A stretch of 64,000 nt of DNA from the NCBI RefSeq assembly GCF_025452195.1, contig NZ_CP104973.1, forward strand, positions 3,765,001 through 3,829,000, read 5' to 3'. Of the stretch, positions 36,341 through 46,459 are shown piece after piece; position 1 is the first letter of the stretch, and every line of letters starts with the position of its first letter. The translations under genes and the position numbers were made by a program. Origin of the DNA: Phyllobacterium zundukense. GTDB taxonomy: Bacteria > Pseudomonadota > Alphaproteobacteria > Rhizobiales > Rhizobiaceae. The notes below the pieces were generated by a model. That model was not told the DNA's origin, made no database searches, and saw nothing but the letters and a program-made list of their open reading frames with translations.

Positions 36341-37138
36341 CTACTGCGCCGGTTCGGTTGTTTCCTCTTCGGGCCGGGCGCTCTGCACTTCGGCATCGAG
36401 AGCGGTCATGAAGGCAATGATGCGGTCGGCATTCTCGCCCAGATCGTGGATGCCGTAGCGTGAGACCGAGCGCATGTCGACATAGGTGGTTTCGCCCTCA
36501 TCGGAAAGGCGGATAACCGCATCGCTGGTGAAACCGAGCAAAAAGGTTCGGGCCACCACTTCGAGCAGGATTTCCTCATCAACGCCAGGCTCGCCTTTTT
36601 GGGCAACAACCGTCCAGCCATTGGCGGCGATGACCTTGTTGATTGCGGTCAGAATACGATCAGGCGAGCCATCATAGCGACGGCCGGTCACCTGCGGGTA
36701 GGCGCTGGATTGAAGCGCGCGGCTGTCCTCGTCATTCACGACCGGGTTCATACGCTCGCCCCTTTGCCCTGCCGCGAACAGCTCGGGCGGATCGGTGATG
36801 TCGGTCGAAACGTCGTAGATCCTCGGCAGCAACAGCGCCTGGTAGAGCGTCGTGGCAAAGGGCGCCAGCACCACGAACGCGATCACCATACCCCAGAATG
36901 CACTTGGAAAGCCCATATCGCCCCGGCGCCAGACGCTGGTGAAACCCTTGAGACTGAGCAACAGCGCCAGCAGCGCGAGACCGGCGACGATGGCGAGCAG
37001 CCAGAGAAATTCCGGCGTTTCGATACGTTCGAACCGATGACCAAGTCCCGAAAGAACAAACAGAATGAGGCCAAGAAACGCAATGCGTACCGACCATCTG
37101 GCGGAAATCGATCGGCGGCGTCGAATATGCGGTCGCAT
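36341..37138 (-). CDS. DUF1499 family membrane protein
   Basis: A 265-aa protein with three N-terminal membrane helices (from about residue 15) and a soluble DUF1499 domain (about 120-250) with YPQVTGRRYDGSPDRI, ARTFLLGFTSDAVIRL and VDMRSVSRYGIHDLGENADRI. The frame runs back to 37336 through repeat R1, but the ATG at 37138 (MRPHIRRRRSIS) is the natural start, with a positive-inside N-terminus. Function is unknown. Confidence 0.85.
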   Translation of the reverse strand: MRPHIRRRRSISARWSVRIAFLGLILFVLSGLGHRFERIETPEFLWLLAIVAGLALLALLLSLKGFTSVWRRGDMGFPSAFWGMVIAFVVLAPFATTLYQALLLPRIYDVSTDITDPPELFAAGQRGERMNPVVNDEDSRALQSSAYPQVTGRRYDGSPDRILTAINKVIAANGWTVVAQKGEPGVDEEILLEVVARTFLLGFTSDAVIRLSDEGETTYVDMRSVSRYGIHDLGENADRIIAFMTALDAEVQSARPEEETTEPAQ

Positions 37139-37216
37139 GAGATTCCTGATTGCTGCTGACTGCGCCACAGCTAATCGGAATTTCACGCGGAGACAAGCAT
37201 TTGAACTGCAGGCGCC

Positions 37217-37341
37217 GGTGGGTGGTTCAACAAGCTCACCATGAGGGACGTCGGGGACTGCATGGATAGCCGCCAACCTTGCAGATATTGATACCCTGCC
37301 ACAAACACTTCCCTCATGGTGAGCTTGTTGAACCACGCACC
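37217..37341. repeat. Palindromic repeat R1, copy e (compensated arms)
   Basis: The arms read GGTTCAACAAGCTCACCATG and its complement, where all other copies have GTTCGACAAGC. Both arms carry the same change, so pairing is kept. The frame of the DUF1499 gene happens to remain open through it. Confidence 0.9.
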
Positions 37342-37359
37342 ATCGACCTGCAATTGCCT

Positions 37360-38176
37360 CTACGCCACCATACCGATATAGGCCCGCTTCTTCGCATCAT
37401 ATTCCAGGCCGATGGCCGGATCGCTCTTGCTGATCTTGCCGTTTTCCAGATGCCCGGCATAGCGGCGCAGGAAATTGTTGCCGTTACCCGCATCGACAAA
37501 GGCCACATCGTACCAGCCATCCTTCGTTGCGATCTCGACCGTCGTCATTCCACTGACTTCCTTCGCCTGGTCGATAACCTGTTCGGTACCCGAATAGGCA
37601 TCGATCAGTTTCAGCCTGCTATTCGCCGTTTGCCATTTCTCAAGCACGATCTGCAGCTTCTTGCCGTCGTCCGCCGATTTCATCTCGATGATGTTCGGAA
37701 GCTGCGTTTGCTGCGTGTCCAGCGAATTGCCCGAGAACTCAAACAGATAAACCATCATTATAGCCGTGGGCCAATCCGAACGACTTGTAATCGCCTGCCG
37801 ATTCCACTCCGCGTCTTATCTGAAACGGCTTGATGTGGCCGCCGTTGAGCTTGACCTTCCCTTTCGGCTGGTTGAAAACGCTCTCGCCGTTTTTTAGCCG
37901 CAGCGGTCGCGGATCGCCGAAGCCACGCACGCCGCGCACCGTGCCATAATAATGATCGAAGGAGCGGTTTTCCTGCATCAGGAAAATGACATGATCGATG
38001 TCCTTGAGCGAGCCGAGCTTGCAACCGGCCGAAGCGGTCAGGAGATCATCGATCACAGTCGATTGCGCCAATGCCTCCTGCATATAGGTGGAACAAGCCG
38101 CATAGGCTGTAGCGCTCGTGCCGGCAATACCCAGCATCTTGATGAACTCACGTCTGTCCATAATCAGTTCCGTCAA
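37360..38176 (-). pseudogene. Phospholipase C paralogue with a large internal deletion
   Basis: The first 145 codons (38176-37739) closely match the start of the adjacent phospholipase C: Tat signal DRREFIKMLG, then LMQENRSFDHYYGT and GFGDPRPL, up to HIKPFQIRRG. A second frame (37758-37360) matches only its last 130 residues, ending DPAIGLEYDAKKRAYIG. About 600 residues of the catalytic core are missing and the frame changes at the join. It also lacks the long insertion present in the intact gene. It cannot encode an active enzyme. Confidence 0.85.
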
Positions 38177-38254
38177 AAAAGAATAAAATAAAATTCGAAA
38201 TGGGCGAGCTTCACTGATCCGCAGACGCCTCCCGCAACGGGAGACGGCTGCAGG

Positions 38255-41200
38255 TCAGACCGTCAAGCCCTCGTAGATTCTCGTTTTCTCGTCATATTTC
38301 CTGCCGATAGCCGGGTCGGTCTTGCTGATCTTGCCGTTTTCGATATGCCCGGCGTAGCGGCGTAGATAACCGCTGGTGCTGATCTCCAGAACGTTTTCCG
38401 ACATATTGTCGATAAAGGCTACATCATACCATCCATCCGTGGTGGCGATGGTTATCGATGGAGTTCCGGTAGCAACGGCCACATTCTCCTTCGTATAGGC
38501 GTTGATCATCAGCAGAGTATCGGTAGCGTCAGCCGGCCACTGGCTGAAATCGATGCGGACATTTTTGCCATCATCCAAGGCCGTTATGTTCACGATATCG
38601 GCGATCAAATTATGGTTGTAGTCCTGGGCATTTCCCTTGAATTCGCTCAAGAAGCCATTAGGGCCATGCACTGCAAACTGATACTGCCCCTGGCCCGCGG
38701 CCAGATCATAGTCGTCGGTCAACGTGACCGGCGTGCCGTCCTTGCCCGCCTTTTCCAGTGCATAGAACGAGGCGCCACGCCCTTGGTCAAACTTTCCATA
38801 GGTATAGACATTCAGCGCCACACCAATACTGCCTTTGTTGCTGAAGGCAAGGCGCAGCGTATCAGGCTGGTCGCCGCCCTGTGGCGTCATCAGGCGTGAA
38901 ACCACGGTAAAATCATAGCCAATCGGCAAAAGATCGGCCTGCCCCTTATCCTGTTTTTTCCGGGTTTCATCGGCAAGATCCTTGGCTATATCCGCGCTCA
39001 CGCCTTCATATTTGGGCTGACTGGCCTTGAGCCCATCCTGCTGCGTCTTCGTCAGGCCAAGATAGTTTGAAATAGGATTGTCGGTGATCATCTTTGCCGC
39101 CGCGTCAAGCCCATCCTTGCCGTCCTTTGCCACCATATCGAGCTTGTGGGTGAAGTCGAAAGCGCTGGTCATGTCCCCGCAAATGGCACGGCGCCATGAG
39201 GAGATATTCTCAAACGTCGTATCAGCCGGTTGCAAACCCCGGGCGCTGAGCCACGCATCGAGAAAGCGCAAGGTCGATGTGTGGTCGAAAAGCTCGGAGC
39301 AGACCCTGCCACCCACTGTCCAGGGCGAGATGATCAGGCAGGGCACGCGATTGCCGAGACCCATTGTCGATTGATCCCTCGGCGTATCGGGCAAGAAACG
39401 CTTGTCCTCAGGGTCCAGATCCTGCACCAGCTTGACGGCATGCTCGGCATCGGGGTTTTTCGGATCATTCGAAAATACGATACCCTTCGAAACCTTGCCT
39501 GCGCCCTTCATCGTCGGCAGCGGGGGCAAGGGTGGCGGAACATGGTCGAAAAAGCCGTCATTCTCATCGTAGTTGATGATGAACACGGTCTTCCGGAAGA
39601 CTTTCGGGTTGGCCGCGAGCACCTTCAAAATCTCGTTGACATAGTATTCGCCGAAATGCGGCGAGATGCCTCCTGGATGTTCGCAAAAGACCTGCGGCGC
39701 ATTGATCCATGACACGGCGGGCAATGTGTCATTCCTGACATCCTGCTCGAATTGCGAAGGAACGCTGGCAGAGGTGCGCAGCACCGTGTTGACACTCATC
39801 GCTCGCTTGGCGATGTCCGTGGTGTCATCCTGATACTGCTTGAAATAGGGCAATATATTATCGCCGAAATTGCCGAAAAACGGATCGCCATCAAGTCCGT
39901 TCTGGTAGAATTTCCAGTCAACCTTCAATTCCTGCAATTTTTCCGGATAGGTTTTCCAGTCCGGCCGCTCTCCGGTAAGGCCGCTGAACAAGGCGTTGTC
40001 TGTCCAGCCGCCCCCCGTGCCGGTATAGAAATGCGCGCGGTTCGGGTCGGTTCCAGCGTGCGACGAACAATGGTAGCCATCGCAAATCGTGAAGGCCTGC
40101 GCGAGCTTGTGATAAAAGGGAATGTCCTTGGCGGTATCAAGATGCGCCATGGCATCTTGACCCTTCGTCAGCATCCATTGGTTATTCCAGCCGTGGTTGA
40201 TAGCGTCTCTCGCGTCATCATAGGTGTGGGGGAGACCGAACGACTGGTATTCTCCCGCCGACTTGTCTCCGCGGCGGATCTGGAACGGCTTGATATGACC
40301 TTTGCCCACCAGCCAATCGACAATTTGCGGATAGTAGGTCTCGATCTGATCCTTTTTGATGAATTTGAAAATGTCACCGGGCAATATCTTGAGAAACAGT
40401 TCGGGAGTTAACATCGGTAGCAGCCCAGGGATTGCCCTTATCGGCGCGGAATAAAGACTCTCTATCGGGAATGGTAAACCGGGAATGGTCTTCGGTAGCA
40501 AATGTGCGATATCGGCAATGGTGGCTGTCTCGTACCAGTGGGCGTATTCACGGATCTTGTAAAAAACTTCCGCCGGCTTCGGCAGTCCCGTCTTTAGCGA
40601 AGGCAAGACCTTCTCGGCAGCCGGCCAGGCTTTTTTCACTTCATCGATGTTGATAATCTTCGCCAGCATCGGCAGCAGCATGCCGAGGAGTTGCTGGCCC
40701 GAAAATGATGAGATTAAAGTCTTGATCGTTGCAATATCGAACCCGCCGCCAGCTCCCTTCAGCTGTTCGGCGATGAAACCCGCCACCGCAGCATTGTCCA
40801 ATAGAGAGACGAGGTTGGCTTTGACCAGAGCAGCAAAATCCGCGTCGACATCCTGCGGCTTGAACAATATCAGGCCGTTCTTCAAATCCTCGAGCAGTTC
40901 CGGAACGGCTTTTCCCACCATTGCCGGTGGCAAAATACTGTTCCATTCGCCCTTGACAATATGAGCAAAGAAATCGTCCCGGAGCCCATCGATTTGCAGG
41001 TTTATTTGCACCGCATATTTCGGCAGAGCATCGCTGATCTTTTGCTTCAACTCGCGCTTTATGGTTTTGGCATCTGCTGTCGTAACTATAGACTCCATTC
41101 CACCCCAACTGGCATGGTTGAGAAGATAGCTTGCACGGGCGATTGGCTGCGCGTTGGGCTGCTGGAAAACGGAAGTGCCGTCCCGGAGTTTCAAAGGCCG

Positions 41201-41452
41201 CGGGTCGCCAAAGCCGCGCACCCCGCGAAACGTGCCGTAATAATGGTCGAAGGAGCGGTTCTCCTGCATGAGCAGGATCACATGCTCCACATCCTCAAGC
41301 GATCCCGGCTGACAATGCGCAGCAGAGCTCAGCAGATCCTCAATAGAGGTGGATTGCGCCAGCGCCTCACTCATGTAATTGGAGCAGGCCGCGTAGGCAG
41401 CTGCGCTGGTGCCGGCAAGTCCCAGCATCTTGATGAAATCACGTCTTTCCAT
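38255..41452 (-). CDS. Tat-exported phospholipase C / acid phosphoesterase with a large insertion
   Basis: A 1,065-aa member of the bacterial non-haemolytic phospholipase C/acid phosphatase family. MERRDFIKMLGLAGTSAAA is a Tat signal. VILLMQENRSFDHYYGT (about 60-76), SSHAGTDPNRAHFYTGT, IINYDENDGFFDHVPPP and PCLIISPW are family motifs with metal or catalytic residues. The C-terminus has two DUF756-type domains. Residues about 97-385 are an extra, mostly helical segment between the first motif block and GHIKPFQIRRG that I do not recognise. The gene follows a Pho-box-like site and a deleted paralogue lies downstream. Confidence 0.88.
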   Translation of the reverse strand: MERRDFIKMLGLAGTSAAAYAACSNYMSEALAQSTSIEDLLSSAAHCQPGSLEDVEHVILLMQENRSFDHYYGTFRGVRGFGDPRPLKLRDGTSVFQQPNAQPIARASYLLNHASWGGMESIVTTADAKTIKRELKQKISDALPKYAVQINLQIDGLRDDFFAHIVKGEWNSILPPAMVGKAVPELLEDLKNGLILFKPQDVDADFAALVKANLVSLLDNAAVAGFIAEQLKGAGGGFDIATIKTLISSFSGQQLLGMLLPMLAKIINIDEVKKAWPAAEKVLPSLKTGLPKPAEVFYKIREYAHWYETATIADIAHLLPKTIPGLPFPIESLYSAPIRAIPGLLPMLTPELFLKILPGDIFKFIKKDQIETYYPQIVDWLVGKGHIKPFQIRRGDKSAGEYQSFGLPHTYDDARDAINHGWNNQWMLTKGQDAMAHLDTAKDIPFYHKLAQAFTICDGYHCSSHAGTDPNRAHFYTGTGGGWTDNALFSGLTGERPDWKTYPEKLQELKVDWKFYQNGLDGDPFFGNFGDNILPYFKQYQDDTTDIAKRAMSVNTVLRTSASVPSQFEQDVRNDTLPAVSWINAPQVFCEHPGGISPHFGEYYVNEILKVLAANPKVFRKTVFIINYDENDGFFDHVPPPLPPLPTMKGAGKVSKGIVFSNDPKNPDAEHAVKLVQDLDPEDKRFLPDTPRDQSTMGLGNRVPCLIISPWTVGGRVCSELFDHTSTLRFLDAWLSARGLQPADTTFENISSWRRAICGDMTSAFDFTHKLDMVAKDGKDGLDAAAKMITDNPISNYLGLTKTQQDGLKASQPKYEGVSADIAKDLADETRKKQDKGQADLLPIGYDFTVVSRLMTPQGGDQPDTLRLAFSNKGSIGVALNVYTYGKFDQGRGASFYALEKAGKDGTPVTLTDDYDLAAGQGQYQFAVHGPNGFLSEFKGNAQDYNHNLIADIVNITALDDGKNVRIDFSQWPADATDTLLMINAYTKENVAVATGTPSITIATTDGWYDVAFIDNMSENVLEISTSGYLRRYAGHIENGKISKTDPAIGRKYDEKTRIYEGLTV

Positions 41453-41563
41453 GGAACAATCCTAAAATATCAAATAATTGATTTTATTGAATTTATTTAA
41501 ATGAAAATATTCAAATACGTTGTTGGCAAACTTCATGCCTCCAGTTCCAATATCGGGATTGCA

Positions 41564-41581
41564 TGAAATTTGGATGACAAT
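41564..41581 (-). promoter_or_regulatory. PhoB-box-like site upstream of the phospholipase C gene
   Basis: On the minus strand TTGTCAT-CCAA-ATTTCAT has the 7-4-7 direct-repeat layout of a Pho box (consensus CTGTCAT twice). It lies about 110 bases before the gene start, in an AT-rich leader (41453-41733 has no other gene). Phosphate control would suit this enzyme, but the match is imperfect. Confidence 0.4.
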
Positions 41582-41733
41582 CCATAGGACACATCGGCAT
41601 TCAACCCTCGCCTGCATTTAAGCCGTTTACACTTTATGAGTGGATCGGGTGTCACAGTGCTGACATGATCACCGTCCTGATTTGGACAATCGTTTCGGGA
41701 AACAGAGGGCGGAATGCAAACCGCATTTCAAAT

Positions 41734-42096
41734 ATGAAGATAACGAGGCCTGACAATATGCCCGAGGCTGGCAAAGCGGTTTCGCTTGAAGTTGTGGAAA
41801 TCGAGCTTGCGCTCGGTGCCCAGGATATCGTCGCCGACGGTTTTGAGGGAGCGCTGCAGAAGGCAGCCGACCTCGTCAACGGCGAAGTCATCTTCAATAT
41901 CAGAGCACCTGAAAACAGCGATCAGCAGCGGATCGCCGCCATCTCCGTGTCGGACGGTACGACCGACCAGACGGTGTTCGTGATGCTCGGTAACGACGGA
42001 ACAAGTTTGACCGTAACCACGGATCAACCCGAGACCGCACCACAAAGTAAACTCGGGATGGATTTCGCCGCGCTCATCAAACGTTTTCGAACTTAG
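41734..42096 (+). CDS. Hypothetical protein
   Basis: About 120 aa, no family recognised. It is acidic, with VSLEVVEIELALGAQDIV and a later ISVSDGTTDQTVFVML, suggesting an alpha/beta soluble protein. No signal peptide or membrane helix is visible. Starts at 41665, 41734 and 41758 are all possible; the last has a GAGG about 10 bases upstream. It stands alone between the phospholipase C and aminotransferase genes. Confidence 0.5.
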   Translation: MKITRPDNMPEAGKAVSLEVVEIELALGAQDIVADGFEGALQKAADLVNGEVIFNIRAPENSDQQRIAAISVSDGTTDQTVFVMLGNDGTSLTVTTDQPETAPQSKLGMDFAALIKRFRT

Positions 42097-42320
42097 AGCG
42101 GCGCTCTTCTATTCCGGCAGGATTTTTGCGCAACAATACGCGCAAATGGCACAAGGACCTGACGATTCCCATGCAAGAATAATCGATTCCGGGATGCTTT
42201 TTTGCACCCTGAGTTGAAATTTTGGTTAGAAAGGTTGCAGGCAGCTTTCTTGGCGTAGCGCTTTGCACTTTCAAACGAGTCTGGCTAAGGTCACAAATCT
42301 TTCAAAGCCGGAGTTACCCC

Positions 42321-43715
42321 ATGGCGAATGGCCATCCCCTTACCAATGTCCAGCAGCGCGATATCAACGCGGTTTTGCACCCTTATACCCCCCTCCACAA
42401 GCTTGCAGAAACCGGACCGCTGGTCATGGGGCATGGCAAGGGCGTCTACCTCTACGACACGCAGGGCAAGGAATATATAGAGGGCATGTCGGGCCTGTGG
42501 TGCGCGGGTCTCGGCTTCGGCGACGAAGAGATGATCGAGGCGGCCAATGAGCAGATGCGCACCCTGCCCTATTACCATCTCTTCGGTGGCAAGGGTATGG
42601 AGCCTGCTATCGAACTGGCTGAAAAGCTTAAGGAAATCGCCCCTGTACCAATCTCGAAGGTGTTCTACACGTCCTCCGGTTCCGAGGCCAACGACACGCA
42701 GGTCAAGCTTGCCTGGTACTATAACAACGCCCGTGGCCGGCCGGAAAAGAAGAAGATCATCTCCCGTGTCAAGGCCTATCATGGGGTGACCGTAATGGCC
42801 GCATCTTTGACCGGCCTGCCCGGAAACCACAAGGGTTGGGATTTGCCAGTGGACCGCGTGCTGCATACGGATTGCCCGCATTATTACCGCTTCGGCCTCG
42901 AAGGCGAAAGCGAAGCGGAATTCGTCGTGCGTCTTGCCAAGTCATTGAAAGATATGATCGAACGCGAAGGACCCGAGACGATTGCAGCCTTTATCGCCGA
43001 GCCTGTCATGGGTGCTGGCGGCGTCATCGTTCCGCCTTCGGGGTACTTCGCCGCCATCGAACCGATCTTGCGCGAGCATGATATTCTCATTATCGCCGAC
43101 GAAGTCATCAACGGTTTCGGCCGTACGGGCAACTGGTGGGGCAGCCAGAGCGTTGGCATGACGCCGACAACGATTTCAGCCGCCAAACAGTTGACAGCGG
43201 CCTATGCGCCGCTCGGCGCCGTGCTCGTCCCCGAGGACGTCTACCAGGCTTATGTCGACCACAGCGCCCAGCTCGGCAGTTTCGGCCATGGCTTCACCTA
43301 TGGCGGTCATCCGGTCGGGTGCGCGCTCGGCGTGAAGGCAATCGAAATTTACCAGCGCCGGAATATTGTCGAGTATGTTCGCAGCCTGACGCCAGCCTTT
43401 GAAGCCCGATTGAACAAGGTCAAAGATCATCCACTCGTGGGTGAGGTTCGTTCCTGCGGGCTTGTTGGCGCGGTCGAATTGGTTGCTGACAAGGCAACAA
43501 AACGTTCTTTCGATCCGGCGCACGGTGTTGGATCAAATCTTGCCAAGTTCCTGGAGGGACATGGCGCGATACTTCGAGCTCTGGGCGATACGATCGCCTT
43601 CTGCCCACCGATGGTCATTACTGAGGACGAACTTAACGAACTCTTCAACCGCTTCGAATTGGCTCTGGCCGACACCGAAGCGTTCGTTTCGAAAAACAAT
43701 CTGCGCGCGTTATAA
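42321..43715 (+). CDS. Class III (omega-amino acid/diamine) aminotransferase
   Basis: A 464-aa PLP enzyme of the omega-transaminase group that moves an amino group from a terminal amine to pyruvate or another keto acid. YTSSGSEANDTQVK (116-129), the Asp260 motif IIADEVINGFGRTG (257-270) and Lys289 in SAAKQLTAAYAPLGA are present. The ATG at 42321 is preceded by CCGGAG; the frame extends upstream to 42222 without a better site. It is monocistronic and ends before a strong hairpin. The substrate (beta-alanine, putrescine or another amine) is not determined. Confidence 0.9.
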   Translation: MANGHPLTNVQQRDINAVLHPYTPLHKLAETGPLVMGHGKGVYLYDTQGKEYIEGMSGLWCAGLGFGDEEMIEAANEQMRTLPYYHLFGGKGMEPAIELAEKLKEIAPVPISKVFYTSSGSEANDTQVKLAWYYNNARGRPEKKKIISRVKAYHGVTVMAASLTGLPGNHKGWDLPVDRVLHTDCPHYYRFGLEGESEAEFVVRLAKSLKDMIEREGPETIAAFIAEPVMGAGGVIVPPSGYFAAIEPILREHDILIIADEVINGFGRTGNWWGSQSVGMTPTTISAAKQLTAAYAPLGAVLVPEDVYQAYVDHSAQLGSFGHGFTYGGHPVGCALGVKAIEIYQRRNIVEYVRSLTPAFEARLNKVKDHPLVGEVRSCGLVGAVELVADKATKRSFDPAHGVGSNLAKFLEGHGAILRALGDTIAFCPPMVITEDELNELFNRFELALADTEAFVSKNNLRAL

Positions 43716-43731
43716 TTTCAATAACTAGGAC

Positions 43732-43763
43732 ATGAAAGGGCAGTCCGAAAACTGCCCTTTCAT
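43732..43763. terminator. Bidirectional hairpin terminator
   Basis: A perfect 13-bp stem, ATGAAAGGGCAGT and ACTGCCCTTTCAT, with loop CCGAAA. It lies between the convergent ends of the aminotransferase and GH31 genes and can serve both. Confidence 0.8.
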
Positions 43764-43770
43764 GATGTTG

Positions 43771-46459
43771 TCACTGGGTCGTCAGCGTAACGCTTTGCTT
43801 TGCCTGGGCTTTTATCCGGACGTAGGTCACAGGTATATTGCCATGGGCTGCGTCATTGCCAGAAAACCAGCCTTCGCCGGTCAGAGCGACAAGGTTTGCA
43901 ACCTGATCCAGATTCACCCCATTCATGTCGACGCTCGTGGCAGCGGGACCATGAATTTTCACGGTATAATATTCGAGTTCTGGCTTGAAAACCCCTTCTG
44001 GCACAGCTGCTTCGAATAGAACGGTGTTTCCTGTTCTTTGCACGGACAATGTTTGCAGGAAATAGGCGCCCTTCTCATAGTCATACGTCTTGCCGTCATC
44101 ATCATAATACTCGAAGGATGTACGTTTTGTGTCCGGGAAAACTTCGACGTCCAATTCCTTCAGCGGCTTTTCTCCCACATACTGCACTTCTTCGTGCATC
44201 AGCGGGATAATCGCGCCCTGGCGTACGAAGAGCGGGAAATTTCGCTCCCATGTTTGCGTGTTAAAGTTGATCGTTTGGCCGCCCGTATATACGGTGCCGG
44301 AATTCCAAGCAGTCCAGGTTCCTTGCGGCAGATAGATAGTCTTTGTTTGCTGTCTTTGCTCCACGACAGGAGATGCCAGCAGCCATTCGCCGAACAGCCA
44401 GCTATCGACATTATTGCGAACGTTCACATCCGCTGGCCAATCGAAATTCAACGGGCGGACAATACCGACACCGGTCTTGTTGCGCTGGTGTTCATAGCTG
44501 TAAATATAGGGGATCATTGTATAGCGCAGCCGGATTGCCTCGACAGCCGCCGTATTCTCCAGGATTTGGCCGTTTGGCACATACCACCATGGCTGGCGCT
44601 GCACGCCGTTATCGCCATGAACGCGGAAGATCGGAGTGAAAATCGCAAACTGCATCCAGCGCGCGTAATCCTCAGTCCCCGTGCCAATCACGCGGCCGTC
44701 TTGCGTACGGTTATGAAATCCGCCCGTATCCATGGTCCATTGCATCGCCCCGGCATTGATGGCACTGAGCATTTTGCCGCGCTGATTAGCCATGCTTGCA
44801 AAACCGTTGTCGATATCGCCCGACCAAAGTCCATAGGCGTAACGCTGCGCCCCGAGATAGAAGTTGCGGTTGATCGACCAGACTCGCTTGTTTGAATAGC
44901 CGCGCTGTCCTTCATAGACTGCGCGTTGCATGTTGGTGCCTTCCGTCTCGTTACCATCGTCCGTGGCATCGCTGGAATCCGCCTCATCATTCCACCAGCC
45001 CTCGACGCCGCTGTCGAACCCCCCTTGATTTGATCAAAATACCAGCTGCGAACCTTCTGCTTGGAAAAATCAATATGCCGCATCATGGTGGGGGTGAAAA
45101 AGTCCCTTGCTACCCGGGTATTTGGCATCCAGCTATCATTGTCTTCCATAAAGCGAGCTTCGACAGAATATTCTGGCATGCGCGGTTTCAAGATGGTTGT
45201 CAGCTTGATTCCGTTTTGCTCGGTAAACATCTGCAGATTTTGGGCTACATTCTTCGGCGCACCGGCGCTCATGCCGGGGAATCGCTCAGTGTTCCATTAA
45301 ACTGGCCGTAGGGGACGTTGGTTCCGCTACCGTCCGTACCACCCCAATACATCCAATCGAGATCAAAGGTGAAGGCATCGATTGGAATGTTACTGTTACG
45401 ATATCTTGCAATAATATTACGAAACTTTTCCTCCGTCATGCCGGCCAAGCGACCGGCCAGCGGACCAGCTTGAGGACCATACCTCAAACTGGTCCAAACG
45501 TCATCCGCACCCCACTGACTATTGGTAAAGCCCATCGCCCATTTTGGAAAAAGCGGCGTGCGACCACTTATTTTGGCAACGGCACCGAAAAGTTCCGTCG
45601 GTCGTCCAACGAGCAAGTAGGCATCGATATCCTTCTTCGAGGTGTCCGTGAACTTGATACGGTCTTGGTTGCGCAATTCAATTTTTCTATCCCTCGAACC
45701 CATTGTGTCGACGAGCACGCCATAACCGCCCGTGCTCCACACCAGGGGGGCGCCAGCATGACCCTGAGCACCAGTACTCAAACCCACTTCCTGGTCTCGA
45801 TAGATCGTTGCGGCATCATCATATCTGGCAGCTCCCCCGATACCGTAGAGCGTATCCGTATCTTTATGCCGTATAACCAGCTGACCTTTCTTCAGATCAT
45901 CGGTTTTGAGCCACATCACCGATTCATTTTCCGCATTGTTAATGGTCAGCAATGAGGCCACCGCATCCCAGGATGCGCTGAAATGTGCCGATTTCATCTG
46001 CGTGGACTTGCCATCGGCACCCGAGTCGAGCTGAAATGCTGCATCCATTTTCAGGTTGGGGTCGATGACTTGCGTCGGCGCTGTCGCCTTCCCCTTGGGA
46101 AGAAAATGCACGCGCAGTGCATTTGATGCCGCGGCGCGGACTTCAAGAACGTCCTCCTGCAGCTGCACATCAAAACCACCCGGCCTTGGTGTGACGGTAC
46201 CGTCTTTTACCGGCTCGACCTTGCGCGTAATGGGATCGCCAGTCGATCCACCCTTTTCGCCAACCGGCCCCTTTTCGCCAACCGGCCCCATTTCGCCGAC
46301 GGGGCCTTTATCGCCGTTCGCGCCCTTGTCACCGAGAGCGCCCTGGGGCCCGGGCAAGCCAACAAATGTGCTGCTATCCGGTGTCTGTTTTGAATCGTCG
46401 CAACCGGCGAGACCGGGCAATAACATCAAGCTCAGAATAGAAATTTGAATGCGGTTCAA
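43771..46459 (-). pseudogene. GH31 family glycosidase lipoprotein with collagen-like repeats, two frameshifts
   Basis: Three frames together encode one roughly 896-aa GH31 alpha-glycosidase. Frame 1 (46459-45269) has a lipoprotein signal ending LAGC, Gly-X-Y repeats such as GDKGANGDKGPVGE, the GH31 N-domain and the barrel start FTFDLDWMYWG. Restoring a T at about 45298 (AATGG to AATTGG) continues into MSAGAPKNVAQ (45272). Restoring a G in the G-run at about 45022 yields GVEGWWNDEAD, the likely nucleophile motif, and the last frame (from 44931) with LWSGDI, MDTGGFHN and the C-domain. Real inactivation or homopolymer error are both possible. Confidence 0.82.

Noticed and set aside
36341..37336. 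The 331-aa version of the DUF1499 protein
   Set aside because: The first 66 residues are translated from repeat R1 and its spacer; the ATG at 37138 gives the family start.
5022..37341. R1 palindromes as a CRISPR array
   Set aside because: The copies are kilobases apart and internally palindromic, with no regular spacers and no cas genes.
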